Part shown: one piece after another, positions 27,272-35,039 of the stretch
Layout of the letters: every line of letters starts with the position of its first letter
Position numbering within the stretch: the stretch's first letter is position 1
Assembly: GCA_934680015.1 (NCBI GenBank)
Contig: CAKUSP010000012.1
Span: forward strand, 1 to 62,376
From: an uncultured Bacteroidales bacterium
GTDB taxonomy: Bacteria > Bacteroidota > Bacteroidia > Bacteroidales > UBA932
Length of the DNA stretch: 62,376 bases
Direction of reading: 5' to 3'
The notes under the pieces: generated by a model
The model's database searches: none
The model's input: the letters and a program-made list of their open reading frames with translations, nothing else
Told to the model about the DNA's origin: nothing
Program-made: the position numbers and the translations under genes

Positions 27272-28815
27272 TGAAGAAATTCATAGTAATATTATTGGGA
27301 ATGCTTATCGGCGTGGGTTCTTTAACGGCCCATGCCGCTGAGCCTTCTGCATATATTAAAAATACCGCTCTTCAAGAAACTATCGAGAGAAATTCGCTAT
27401 GGTTAGGATCTTCATCGATGGCGGGATTGGCATTTTTCGATTATTCTTCTTTTAATACCCTTGATTTTGGCTACGATGGTGGTTATGGAGAGTACAGGGC
27501 TAATGGAGTGGGTAAAAACAGCACTGAAATATCACTTAATACGAAAGGTGCGGCATATATAGGAAAGACTCTTGCTATAGGCTCGTTTTCTTTTAAAAAT
27601 GCATTCGATAAAGATGCCCTTTACAATGTGCTTCTCTACGAGCTTGAAGATAATATGCCTTATTATCCGATTGACGATAAGTCTAGTGACTGGAATAGGC
27701 AGGAGTATAATTTAAATGCAGGTCTTTCTTCTCCAGTGATTTGGGATTGTTTAGCATTAGGAATAAAGTTCGATTATTCTGCTAAAGTGGGCGCCAAGCA
27801 GCTTGATCCTCGAGGTGAGACTTATAAGTATAGCGTCAGCGTGCAGCCTTCGGTTGCCCTGCGGTTAGGCGTCAATATATTAGGACTCAGTGCTTTTTAT
27901 GCCAATGGGTTTGAGCGTTCTACAGTTAGCGTGAATAATGTCTGGGTAGATCCGAAAGTGTGGGAACATAGGGGACTTGGGGAGAGTACTCAGAATAAAG
28001 TCGGAGGAAATGACGGCATGAAGGACCATACCTATCGGACTTATCGATATGGAGGCTCTTTACAGTATTCTTTGTCTGATTTCTTTTTTGTGGAAGCGGG
28101 TTTATCTCATCGAGAAGTGAGCGGCCTTGAAAACCCCAAATTGCCGAAAAAACTTGGCACCATTAAGGAGAATGACATATCTTTAAAGGCCGATTGGCTT
28201 TTCGGTAACAATAAGTCGGATAAGCTTGCCGTTAACTTTGAATATACCTTTACAGACGGAATCGAGTATGTTCAAAAACTGAATACGGCTGCATATCAGC
28301 AAGAATGGATGGTCATAAGTACAAATAAAATGTCTACATTCACTGAACTTAGTGCAGGACTATCTTACGATCATATGTTCGGAGCCGATGACCCGAGAGG
28401 TTATACTTGGAAAGTAGGAGGTGAATCGAATTTTCATATCTTCGATCAAAGTTACCTCGCTCCGGCATCTACTTCAAATGCAATGAGACTATATGGTGGC
28501 TTGTTTGCTGACAGGCAGTTAAAAATGAATAAATGCTCACTAATCGTTGGGCTCGATGCCGGTTACGCTTCTGGATTGGGTTCTGGCTATAAGTGCTTGG
28601 GAACGAAAGTATATAATGCTCCGAAGTCAATGCTTGAAGATCAGGCTGATTGGCTTAATGCAAGTTATCTGAAAGCTGGTGGAAGGATTGACTTGACGAT
28701 GGGGGAGAGTAATAAAGTAGCATGGGTTTTAGGTGTCAAATGCGTGTATATGGATGCTTTTGCTATAAATAAAAGCAGGCTAATGTGTATGGCATCGTTT
28801 GGAATATTGTTTTAG
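27271..28815 (+). CDS. outer-membrane beta-barrel protein (DUF6850-like)
   Basis: A 514-residue exported protein (signal peptide ending near AHAAEP). Many alternating strands with tyrosine and glycine turns (LAIGSFSFKNAF, RTYRYGGSLQYSLSDFFF, LSAGLSYDHMFG) and a final VKCVYMDAFAINKSRLMCMASFGILF indicate an outer-membrane barrel; the pattern fits the DUF6850 family that accompanies DUF4876 and a TonB receptor. It may help export or display the proteases, or form a channel. It begins at the previous stop and is followed 11 bases later by the first protease. The DUF number is from memory and is the weakest part of this call. Confidence 0.65.
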   Translation: MKKFIVILLGMLIGVGSLTAHAAEPSAYIKNTALQETIERNSLWLGSSSMAGLAFFDYSSFNTLDFGYDGGYGEYRANGVGKNSTEISLNTKGAAYIGKTLAIGSFSFKNAFDKDALYNVLLYELEDNMPYYPIDDKSSDWNRQEYNLNAGLSSPVIWDCLALGIKFDYSAKVGAKQLDPRGETYKYSVSVQPSVALRLGVNILGLSAFYANGFERSTVSVNNVWVDPKVWEHRGLGESTQNKVGGNDGMKDHTYRTYRYGGSLQYSLSDFFFVEAGLSHREVSGLENPKLPKKLGTIKENDISLKADWLFGNNKSDKLAVNFEYTFTDGIEYVQKLNTAAYQQEWMVISTNKMSTFTELSAGLSYDHMFGADDPRGYTWKVGGESNFHIFDQSYLAPASTSNAMRLYGGLFADRQLKMNKCSLIVGLDAGYASGLGSGYKCLGTKVYNAPKSMLEDQADWLNASYLKAGGRIDLTMGESNKVAWVLGVKCVYMDAFAINKSRLMCMASFGILF

Positions 28816-28826
28816 GTAATTATAAT

Positions 28827-31001
28827 ATGTCGCATAAATTTTTGCTGACTATGGGTATTGCCCTTTTGTCAGTTTCAGCCTCGGCGCAGGTGCATTCGTT
28901 TGCAATCATAACAGATAAAATGACTCAAGAGAATTGTTATGTCGCTTTAGAGTCATATAAAAAGTCCATCTGTGCAGATGGACTTGATGCGTTTATTGTA
29001 GCAAAAGAATGGGAAAGTCCTGAAGAAGTAAAGGATAGTCTGTTATCTTATTATCATAAAAGGGCTTTGGAAGGTGCAGTGTTTGTCGGAGATGTCCCGA
29101 TAGCGATGATTCGCGGCGCACAACACCTTACATCCGCATTTAAAATGGATGAAAACGGGATGTGGCCTAAGAGAGATTGTAGTGTGCCTTCTGATAGGTT
29201 CTATGATGATTTCGATCTAAAATTCACCTTTGAGGAAAGAGATAGTGTCGAGAGGCATTTCTTTTATTATACACTTGCTCCAGAGTCTGTTCAGCATATT
29301 GAATGCGACATATACACCGGTCGTATCAAGTCATCGGAAAAAAGGGGGGATAAGTATGGTGAAATCTCCCGATATTTATTGAAAGCAGCTGCCGTTAAGT
29401 CCGAATGCAATACTTTGGATAAAGTGATGTCGTACACAGGAAGTGGTTCTTTTTCAAACAGTCTGGTGGCATGGAAAGATGAAACCATTACCCTTTCCGA
29501 GCAGATTCCATCTGCATTCGAAAGTGGATCCGATGGAGCGAAATTCCTAATATACGCGATGTATCCCGACATAAAGGAAAAACTTTTGAAGGAGATAGCT
29601 CGTGACGATTTGGATCTTGCAATTTTTCACGAGCACGGAGTGCCAGAAAGACAATATGTTACTGAAACTCCACATCCCGGCGACACTGATGGGTATTATG
29701 AGGATGCTAAATATCGCATAAGAAGTAATATAAGAACTGCAGTTCAAAGGGGAAAAGATGCTGAAAAGGTAAAAGCGGAGATTTTGAATAAATATGACAT
29801 TCCTGCGGAATGGGTAGATGATTGGGATGATCCTTTACTTGAAGAAAAAGATTCGCTTTACGACGCTGCTACTGGTATTATGCTGGATGATATCGCAAAA
29901 CTTTCTCCTAATGTCAGGATGACTATTTTCGATGCATGTTACAATGGGGATTTTAGAGAGGACGACTGCATCGCTTCGCGCTATATACTCTCTGATGGTA
30001 AGGCAGTTGTAGGTATTGGTAATTCTGTGAATGTGCTTCAGGACAAGTCATCTTCCGATCTTCTCGGGATGCTTGCTCAAGGGTATAGGGTAGGCCAATG
30101 GATGCAACAGGTCAATATTCTCGAATCACATATTCTCGGAGATCCTACCTTCCATTTTTCTCCATGTCCTGATGCCGTTAGGCCTTGTCTTGATGTAAAG
30201 GATTGCAAGTATTGGCTAAAATACACATCTTCCAAGTACCCTTGCGATATTCGGGGATTGGCACTTCATAAATTATATAATTTAGAGTATAAGGATTTGC
30301 CAGAATTACTTTTGCGCACTTGGCAAGAGTCAGATGATTATATGCTTAGACTACAGTGTTTTCATCTTATCGCACATTATTTAGATGGAAACTACGAAAA
30401 AGTGTTGCTTGACGGCGCTGACGACCCATACGAATTTATCCGCAGAAAATCAGCTTATTATATGGGTAAAGTAGGTACTCCTCAGATGGCAGACGCTCTT
30501 GTGAATTTGTATTTTAGCGATTATAACTCGCTTAGAGTAGCTAATAATGTGGGCTTTGTGTGTGCGCACTTTCCAGATAGTCTTTTTATAAAGAAATATG
30601 AGCAGAAACTAAACGATTCTCCATGGGTATACGATAAGGACTGGTTTCAAGATAAGTCCATGAAGCTTTTTAGGCAGTCTTTTTCCATAGAATCAGCTAC
30701 AGGAGAGGCGCTTTTAGACAAAAACGATAAATTCCGCAAATTCTATATCAGCGGAATGAGGAATCAACCATATCCTCAATATGCGCTGACTTTGTTAGAG
30801 ATACTTAAAGATAATACTGAAAGCGAACAGATACGAGTACAATGTGCTGAAACTCTAGGCTGGTTTGTAAGGTCATGGAATCGACAGGAAATCGTGAAAG
30901 GTATTGACGAATATCTTTCTTCGGATGGAGATGCGATGCCACAGGCTTTAAAAGAGGAATTGATTAAGACAAGAAGCCGTCTTATGGAGTTCTTAAGATA
31001 A
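28827..31001 (+). CDS. gingipain-like (C25) cysteine protease with HEAT-like tail
   Basis: A 724-residue exported protein; ATG 28827 gives a signal peptide (VSASAQ) and I prefer it over the ATG 42 bases upstream. Residues about 25-450 resemble the caspase-like C25 fold of gingipains: FVGDVPIAMIRGAQHLTSA, VPSDRFYDD, IYTGRI, the catalytic His270-Gly271 in IFHEHG and the catalytic Cys371 in FDACYNGDF, then GNSVNVLQDK and ILGDPTFHFSP. The His-Cys gap is about 100 residues, longer than in gingipains, because of an insertion. From about 500 the sequence is helical repeats (VLLDGADDPYEFIRRKSAYY) like HEAT units. Likely secreted or periplasmic; paralogous to the next gene. Confidence 0.8.
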   Translation: MSHKFLLTMGIALLSVSASAQVHSFAIITDKMTQENCYVALESYKKSICADGLDAFIVAKEWESPEEVKDSLLSYYHKRALEGAVFVGDVPIAMIRGAQHLTSAFKMDENGMWPKRDCSVPSDRFYDDFDLKFTFEERDSVERHFFYYTLAPESVQHIECDIYTGRIKSSEKRGDKYGEISRYLLKAAAVKSECNTLDKVMSYTGSGSFSNSLVAWKDETITLSEQIPSAFESGSDGAKFLIYAMYPDIKEKLLKEIARDDLDLAIFHEHGVPERQYVTETPHPGDTDGYYEDAKYRIRSNIRTAVQRGKDAEKVKAEILNKYDIPAEWVDDWDDPLLEEKDSLYDAATGIMLDDIAKLSPNVRMTIFDACYNGDFREDDCIASRYILSDGKAVVGIGNSVNVLQDKSSSDLLGMLAQGYRVGQWMQQVNILESHILGDPTFHFSPCPDAVRPCLDVKDCKYWLKYTSSKYPCDIRGLALHKLYNLEYKDLPELLLRTWQESDDYMLRLQCFHLIAHYLDGNYEKVLLDGADDPYEFIRRKSAYYMGKVGTPQMADALVNLYFSDYNSLRVANNVGFVCAHFPDSLFIKKYEQKLNDSPWVYDKDWFQDKSMKLFRQSFSIESATGEALLDKNDKFRKFYISGMRNQPYPQYALTLLEILKDNTESEQIRVQCAETLGWFVRSWNRQEIVKGIDEYLSSDGDAMPQALKEELIKTRSRLMEFLR

Positions 31002-31007
31002 ATTACT

Positions 31008-33125
31008 ATGAAGAAGATATTTTTATTTGTTTCATTTCTCTGTAGTGCCATTTCGTTATATGGCCAAGTGGCAATCGAAAAATGCGGGGTGAAATCTCCC
31101 ACATCTTTTGCCATTTTTACTGATAGCAAGACTCTTTCCGAGTGTTATGAAGAACTCCATGCTTATAAACATGTCCTTGAGGATGAGGGACTTGGCACAT
31201 ATATCGTCAGTGCTGAATGGAATAGTCCAGATGAAGTAAAATCCGAGATTCTGTCCTTATCAGAAAAGAAGCCTAAATTAGAGGGGATAGTTTTTGTGGG
31301 GGATATTCCTATCGTGAAAGTTCGTCAAGGTCAGCATCTTACCACTGCGTTCAAGATGAATGAGCAGACTTGGCCCATGTCAGAATCATCGGTAGCTTCG
31401 GATAGATTCTATGACGATTTCGACCTGCGTTTTGAGTATATTTGCCGTGATACTCTAGACACGGACGTATTTTATTATAGATTGTCTGAGAAAGGTGCTC
31501 AGCATCTGTGTCCTGACATCTATTCTGCAAGAATGAAGGTGCCGGGTGTTATGGCAGACCACAAATACGAGTTAATGAGAAAATACCTCGAGAAAGTGGT
31601 CAGAGCACATAAAGAAGCAAATGTTTTGGATAACATTACATACTTTGCCGGTAATGGTTATAATTCCGATTGCCTAACTATATGGAGGCAGAAGCCAATC
31701 GTTTTTCGCGAGTATTTTCCTTATGCTTTTGATAAGGCATCGCATAATCGTTTTTTGAATTTCCGTGAAGACAGGCAGATGAAATGGGCTCTTTTAAGTG
31801 AAGTGGCAAGGCAGGACACGGACTTGTTCGTCTTTAGCGAACATGGAGATTATGACACTCAGTTTATAAATGAAACAAAGGTTGCTACGAATCTCGACGA
31901 GGATATAGATTATCTTAAACGCTCTATTGCTCAGTCTTATACATATTACAAGGAGAGAGGCTATGGCGAGGATTTCCTAAAGGAAGCTGTAGATTCGGTA
32001 TATAAATTGTCTAGAGATATAGTGGCTGATTCCATGCTTGTAAAGTATGCTGCCCAGGATTCTATTGACTATTCAAAGGCCAATATATTTCTGGATGACA
32101 TTATGAAAGGGCACAGCAATGCTAAAATGATCGTTTTCAATGCTTGCTATAATGGCTCTTTTCACAACCCTAAGGGATATGTGGCTGGGTGCCATGTGTT
32201 TGGCGAAGGGGAATGTGTGGTAGCTCAAGGCAATACCGTTAATGTACTTCAAGATAAGTGGGAAGATAAACTTATGGGATATCTTTCAATAGGAGAGCGG
32301 GTAGGTATGTGGCAAAAGGAGGTTCCTTATTTGGAATCTCACCTGATAGGCGATCCGACATTCCGTTTTTCTCCTCATAGTAAAAAAGAAGAGAAATTGT
32401 GCAAGCGCTTACATAAAGACCTTATATTTAATTCTGGAAACATAAATGTTTGGGAAAAATATACCCATTCCGATGAGCCACTTTTAAGAAGTGCTGGCAT
32501 TACTCACATGGGATATGTCGATGCCAAGTCTGCACATAAGCGTGCGGCAGAATTGTTCGATGATTCGTCTTGGGTAGTACGAATTCACGCTTTCAATGTT
32601 CTCGCAACTGACCCTGATCCTGATTTTTCAGGTTATGTGAGAAGGGGATTGTCTGATATTTATGAACTCGTCGCCAGAAATTCCGTGAAGATGTCAGCGG
32701 CATTAGGGGACACTTCTCTTGTTAATGATGTCAAGATATTCAGTGAGTCGCATCCTGAAATGGTTCGTGCAAGTGGTTATGCTTCTCAAGATGCTATTGC
32801 CATACTTACAAATGAGGGTCACTATGGAAAAAGCGTTATGGGAGTATCCGATAAGACTCTCCCTGTCAAGAGAAGAGTAAATGATATAAGGATCTTTAGA
32901 AATGCCAAGAGTGTTTATGCTGTTGAGCCACTGATTGCTATAGTTGCGGATGGCTCTGACGATGAATATGTTAGGGTCGTAGCGTGTGAAGCTCTTGGAT
33001 GGTATAATCAATCTATTCAAAGAGATAAGATTATATCCTCTCTTGAAAGTATTAATGTGGAAGATGTACCACAGCAATTGGCATTAGAAATAGAGAAAAC
33101 CATAAAAAGACTGCAATGGAAGTGA
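31008..33125 (+). CDS. gingipain-like (C25) cysteine protease with HEAT-like tail, paralogue
   Basis: A 705-residue paralogue of the preceding protease, 6 bases downstream. The signal peptide ends near LYGQ. Shared markers are FVGDIPIVKVRQGQHLTTA, VASDRFYDD, His279-Gly in FSEHG, Cys380 in FNACYNGSF (again 101 residues after the His), GNTVNVLQDK and IGDPTFRFSP. The C-terminal half is helical repeats (SWVVRIHAFNVLATDP; DEYVRVVACEALGW). The two proteins differ most in the insertion between His and Cys, so they may cut at different residues, as Rgp and Kgp do. The start is ATG, and the stop overlaps the next start by 10 bases. Confidence 0.8.
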   Translation: MKKIFLFVSFLCSAISLYGQVAIEKCGVKSPTSFAIFTDSKTLSECYEELHAYKHVLEDEGLGTYIVSAEWNSPDEVKSEILSLSEKKPKLEGIVFVGDIPIVKVRQGQHLTTAFKMNEQTWPMSESSVASDRFYDDFDLRFEYICRDTLDTDVFYYRLSEKGAQHLCPDIYSARMKVPGVMADHKYELMRKYLEKVVRAHKEANVLDNITYFAGNGYNSDCLTIWRQKPIVFREYFPYAFDKASHNRFLNFREDRQMKWALLSEVARQDTDLFVFSEHGDYDTQFINETKVATNLDEDIDYLKRSIAQSYTYYKERGYGEDFLKEAVDSVYKLSRDIVADSMLVKYAAQDSIDYSKANIFLDDIMKGHSNAKMIVFNACYNGSFHNPKGYVAGCHVFGEGECVVAQGNTVNVLQDKWEDKLMGYLSIGERVGMWQKEVPYLESHLIGDPTFRFSPHSKKEEKLCKRLHKDLIFNSGNINVWEKYTHSDEPLLRSAGITHMGYVDAKSAHKRAAELFDDSSWVVRIHAFNVLATDPDPDFSGYVRRGLSDIYELVARNSVKMSAALGDTSLVNDVKIFSESHPEMVRASGYASQDAIAILTNEGHYGKSVMGVSDKTLPVKRRVNDIRIFRNAKSVYAVEPLIAIVADGSDDEYVRVVACEALGWYNQSIQRDKIISSLESINVEDVPQQLALEIEKTIKRLQWK

Positions 33126-34582
33126 ATATCAGAAGGTGTGTTGGGCTTGTTTTAGTAGCGGCTTTATTTAGCATTTCAGTATCGGCTCAAGACAATATGC
33201 CATCATCCGTGGATAATTCAAAGCATAAGTATTTTCCTCCTTTGATTGACCAAATAGGAGGATCATGCGCACAGGCTTCATATATAGGATATATGTTTAC
33301 CTATGAGATGAATAGGCTATTGGATAGAGATGCATCGTCAAGCAAAGACTATCAATACAGCTATTTATATACATGGAATTTTATAAATGGAGGTCAGGAT
33401 GAAGGCTCGCTTGGAGTGGAAGGGCTTCAAATTGCATACGAAGGCGGAATCGCCACAGAAGCAGATTTTCCTTCGCAATATACAAGCTATCAATTTAAAT
33501 GGACTAGTGGATACGATAATTACTTAAAGGCCATTCATAACAGGGTAAAAAAAATCAGATTTTTTGAGGTGTTGGATCATGAAGGGGTAGAAGCTGTCAA
33601 GCACTATTTATGGAATCGTGGAGAAGAAGGAAAACCTGGTGGGATAGTTACTTTTTCCTCACGTTCCAGTGCGTGGACAATTGACACTCATTATTCTGGC
33701 CCATCTGAAACTGGTTATAAGGCACTTCTTACTGCTCTTTCTCCTACAGGGGCTCATGCTATGACTATAGTGGGATATGACGACCTTGTCGAATTCAATG
33801 CTCCGGATGGGACTTTAAGCAAGGGGGCATTCATCGTATGTAATACATGGGGAGAGTATGCTTATCAACACGATAGGGGTAGATTCTATTTGCCATATTG
33901 GTTCTGGGAACAAAAGGATAGAGACCTTGGTGCATTAGGGGCAGATATGGTCGGGACAGATGTGGAATATCGCGAGCCGAAGGTGGTATTTAGGGTAAAA
34001 TTGGAATATAGTTCAAGGAATGACTTGTCATTCAGGATAGGCGTATCAAACAAAGCATCGGACACTGTCCCGACAAATGATTATCTTGTCCCTATCGCCA
34101 ATTATCAAGGCGGTGATTACCCTATGCAAGGTAATAATGCTTCTTCAGAAATAGAATTTGCCTTCGACTATAGTTCTTATGTAAATACGATAGACGATAC
34201 TGCAGAGCCTAAATTTTTTCTGACAGTTTGTAGAAACAAGCGAGGAAAAGAGTATGGTTCTGGAAAAATGCTGGCTTTTTCTGTGTATGATTATCGGGAA
34301 GACGCCGCAAATCCCAAAGTATATGTATGTGAGGATATAGAGGGAAAAGAGATTTTAAGTGGGAACAATGTGTTCGGAATAGAGACGGTTCCAGCTTCGA
34401 AGACTTCCTACTCCGAAATTAAATGGTTGAATGCCAATGGACAGCCTGTCGCTGCTCCTCTTGTCCTTAGGACTGCAGATGGCAAGTATGCTAAAATACG
34501 CCTATCTGACTATGACAGAACTGAAGGAACTATTAAAATCAAATATGTATATGCTCCAGATGGGAGTAGAAATCTCGAATAA
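33116..34582 (+). CDS. papain-like (C1) cysteine protease with HmuY-like C-terminal tail
   Basis: A 488-residue exported protein (signal peptide ending SVSAQ). The catalytic triad of a C1A peptidase is clear: Cys51 in IGGSCAQASY, His214 in TGAHAMTIVGYDD and Asn243 in CNTWGEY, so residues about 35-280 are the protease. The rest is beta-rich. The last 40-60 residues, with PLVLRTADGKYAKIRLSDY (R452 onward) and IKIKYVYAPDGSRNLE, look like the C-terminal half of HmuY-type haem-binding proteins. No propeptide is seen. The start overlaps the preceding stop by 10 bases and the next gene follows 5 bases on. Confidence 0.8.
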   Translation: MEVNIRRCVGLVLVAALFSISVSAQDNMPSSVDNSKHKYFPPLIDQIGGSCAQASYIGYMFTYEMNRLLDRDASSSKDYQYSYLYTWNFINGGQDEGSLGVEGLQIAYEGGIATEADFPSQYTSYQFKWTSGYDNYLKAIHNRVKKIRFFEVLDHEGVEAVKHYLWNRGEEGKPGGIVTFSSRSSAWTIDTHYSGPSETGYKALLTALSPTGAHAMTIVGYDDLVEFNAPDGTLSKGAFIVCNTWGEYAYQHDRGRFYLPYWFWEQKDRDLGALGADMVGTDVEYREPKVVFRVKLEYSSRNDLSFRIGVSNKASDTVPTNDYLVPIANYQGGDYPMQGNNASSEIEFAFDYSSYVNTIDDTAEPKFFLTVCRNKRGKEYGSGKMLAFSVYDYREDAANPKVYVCEDIEGKEILSGNNVFGIETVPASKTSYSEIKWLNANGQPVAAPLVLRTADGKYAKIRLSDYDRTEGTIKIKYVYAPDGSRNLE

Positions 34583-34587
34583 ACTAT

Positions 34588-34977
34588 ATGAAGGATAAGA
34601 TTTTTCTATTTGTTTGTATTCTTCTCACTGTATGTGTTTTGACTTCATGTAATAATCAAAATGGAAGTGAGCGTGTTCCCGTTGTTAGAGATGAATTGAC
34701 GATAAGTGGCTTGGAAGATGGAAAATGGGTATATTTTTCAATCGAGAGTGGTAGTGTCGTAGGGTCAAGTGCTTTTCTTTCGGAAGAGGAAGATGCTATT
34801 TGGGCTAAACGCTCGGATTGGGATTTCGCAATATGCGGAGACTATTTGAAAACTAACGGCGGGGCTTCCGGCAGTGGCAGAGGAGGCATTCTAAGAGACG
34901 AAACTCATAATTTTCAGACGCTTAAAGAAGCTCCTTCTGAAGGGTATTTGATAGATAAGATGGGGATTGTCAAGTGA
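34588..34977 (+). CDS. HmuY-like lipoprotein, N-terminal half only
   Basis: A 129-residue lipoprotein (lipobox VLTSC, Cys21). Residues 47-51 (WVYFS) and then WDFAICGDYLKTNGGASGSG (78-97) match the pattern of HmuY haemophores, which read WDIAFHR..RTN..SGxGGA. A full HmuY domain is about 200 residues; this protein stops after EGYLIDKMGIVK, about halfway. The missing half resembles the tail of the upstream C1 protease. It may bind the ligand together with that tail, or represent a minimal form. HmuY of Porphyromonas gingivalis extracts haem from haemoglobin and passes it to a TonB receptor. A second look at the stop region shows no obvious frameshift. Confidence 0.65.
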   Translation: MKDKIFLFVCILLTVCVLTSCNNQNGSERVPVVRDELTISGLEDGKWVYFSIESGSVVGSSAFLSEEEDAIWAKRSDWDFAICGDYLKTNGGASGSGRGGILRDETHNFQTLKEAPSEGYLIDKMGIVK

Positions 34978-35025
34978 TTTTTTTAAAGTAGCTAAGTAAT
35001 ATCATAAAATATGCATAAAAAATGT

Positions 35026-35033
35026 TATTTTTG
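35026..35033 (+). promoter_or_regulatory. possible -7 box before valS
   Basis: TATTTTTG fits TAnnTTTG and lies only 6 bases before the valS start, so transcription would begin at or just inside the start codon. No -33 box is visible. Leaderless transcription is an inference only. Confidence 0.3.
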
Positions 35034-35039
35034 TGAGTT

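Noticed and set aside
28785..28826. Upstream start for the first C25-like protease.
   Set aside because: It overlaps the barrel's end and would put 14 residues before a good signal peptide; ATG 28827 fits better.
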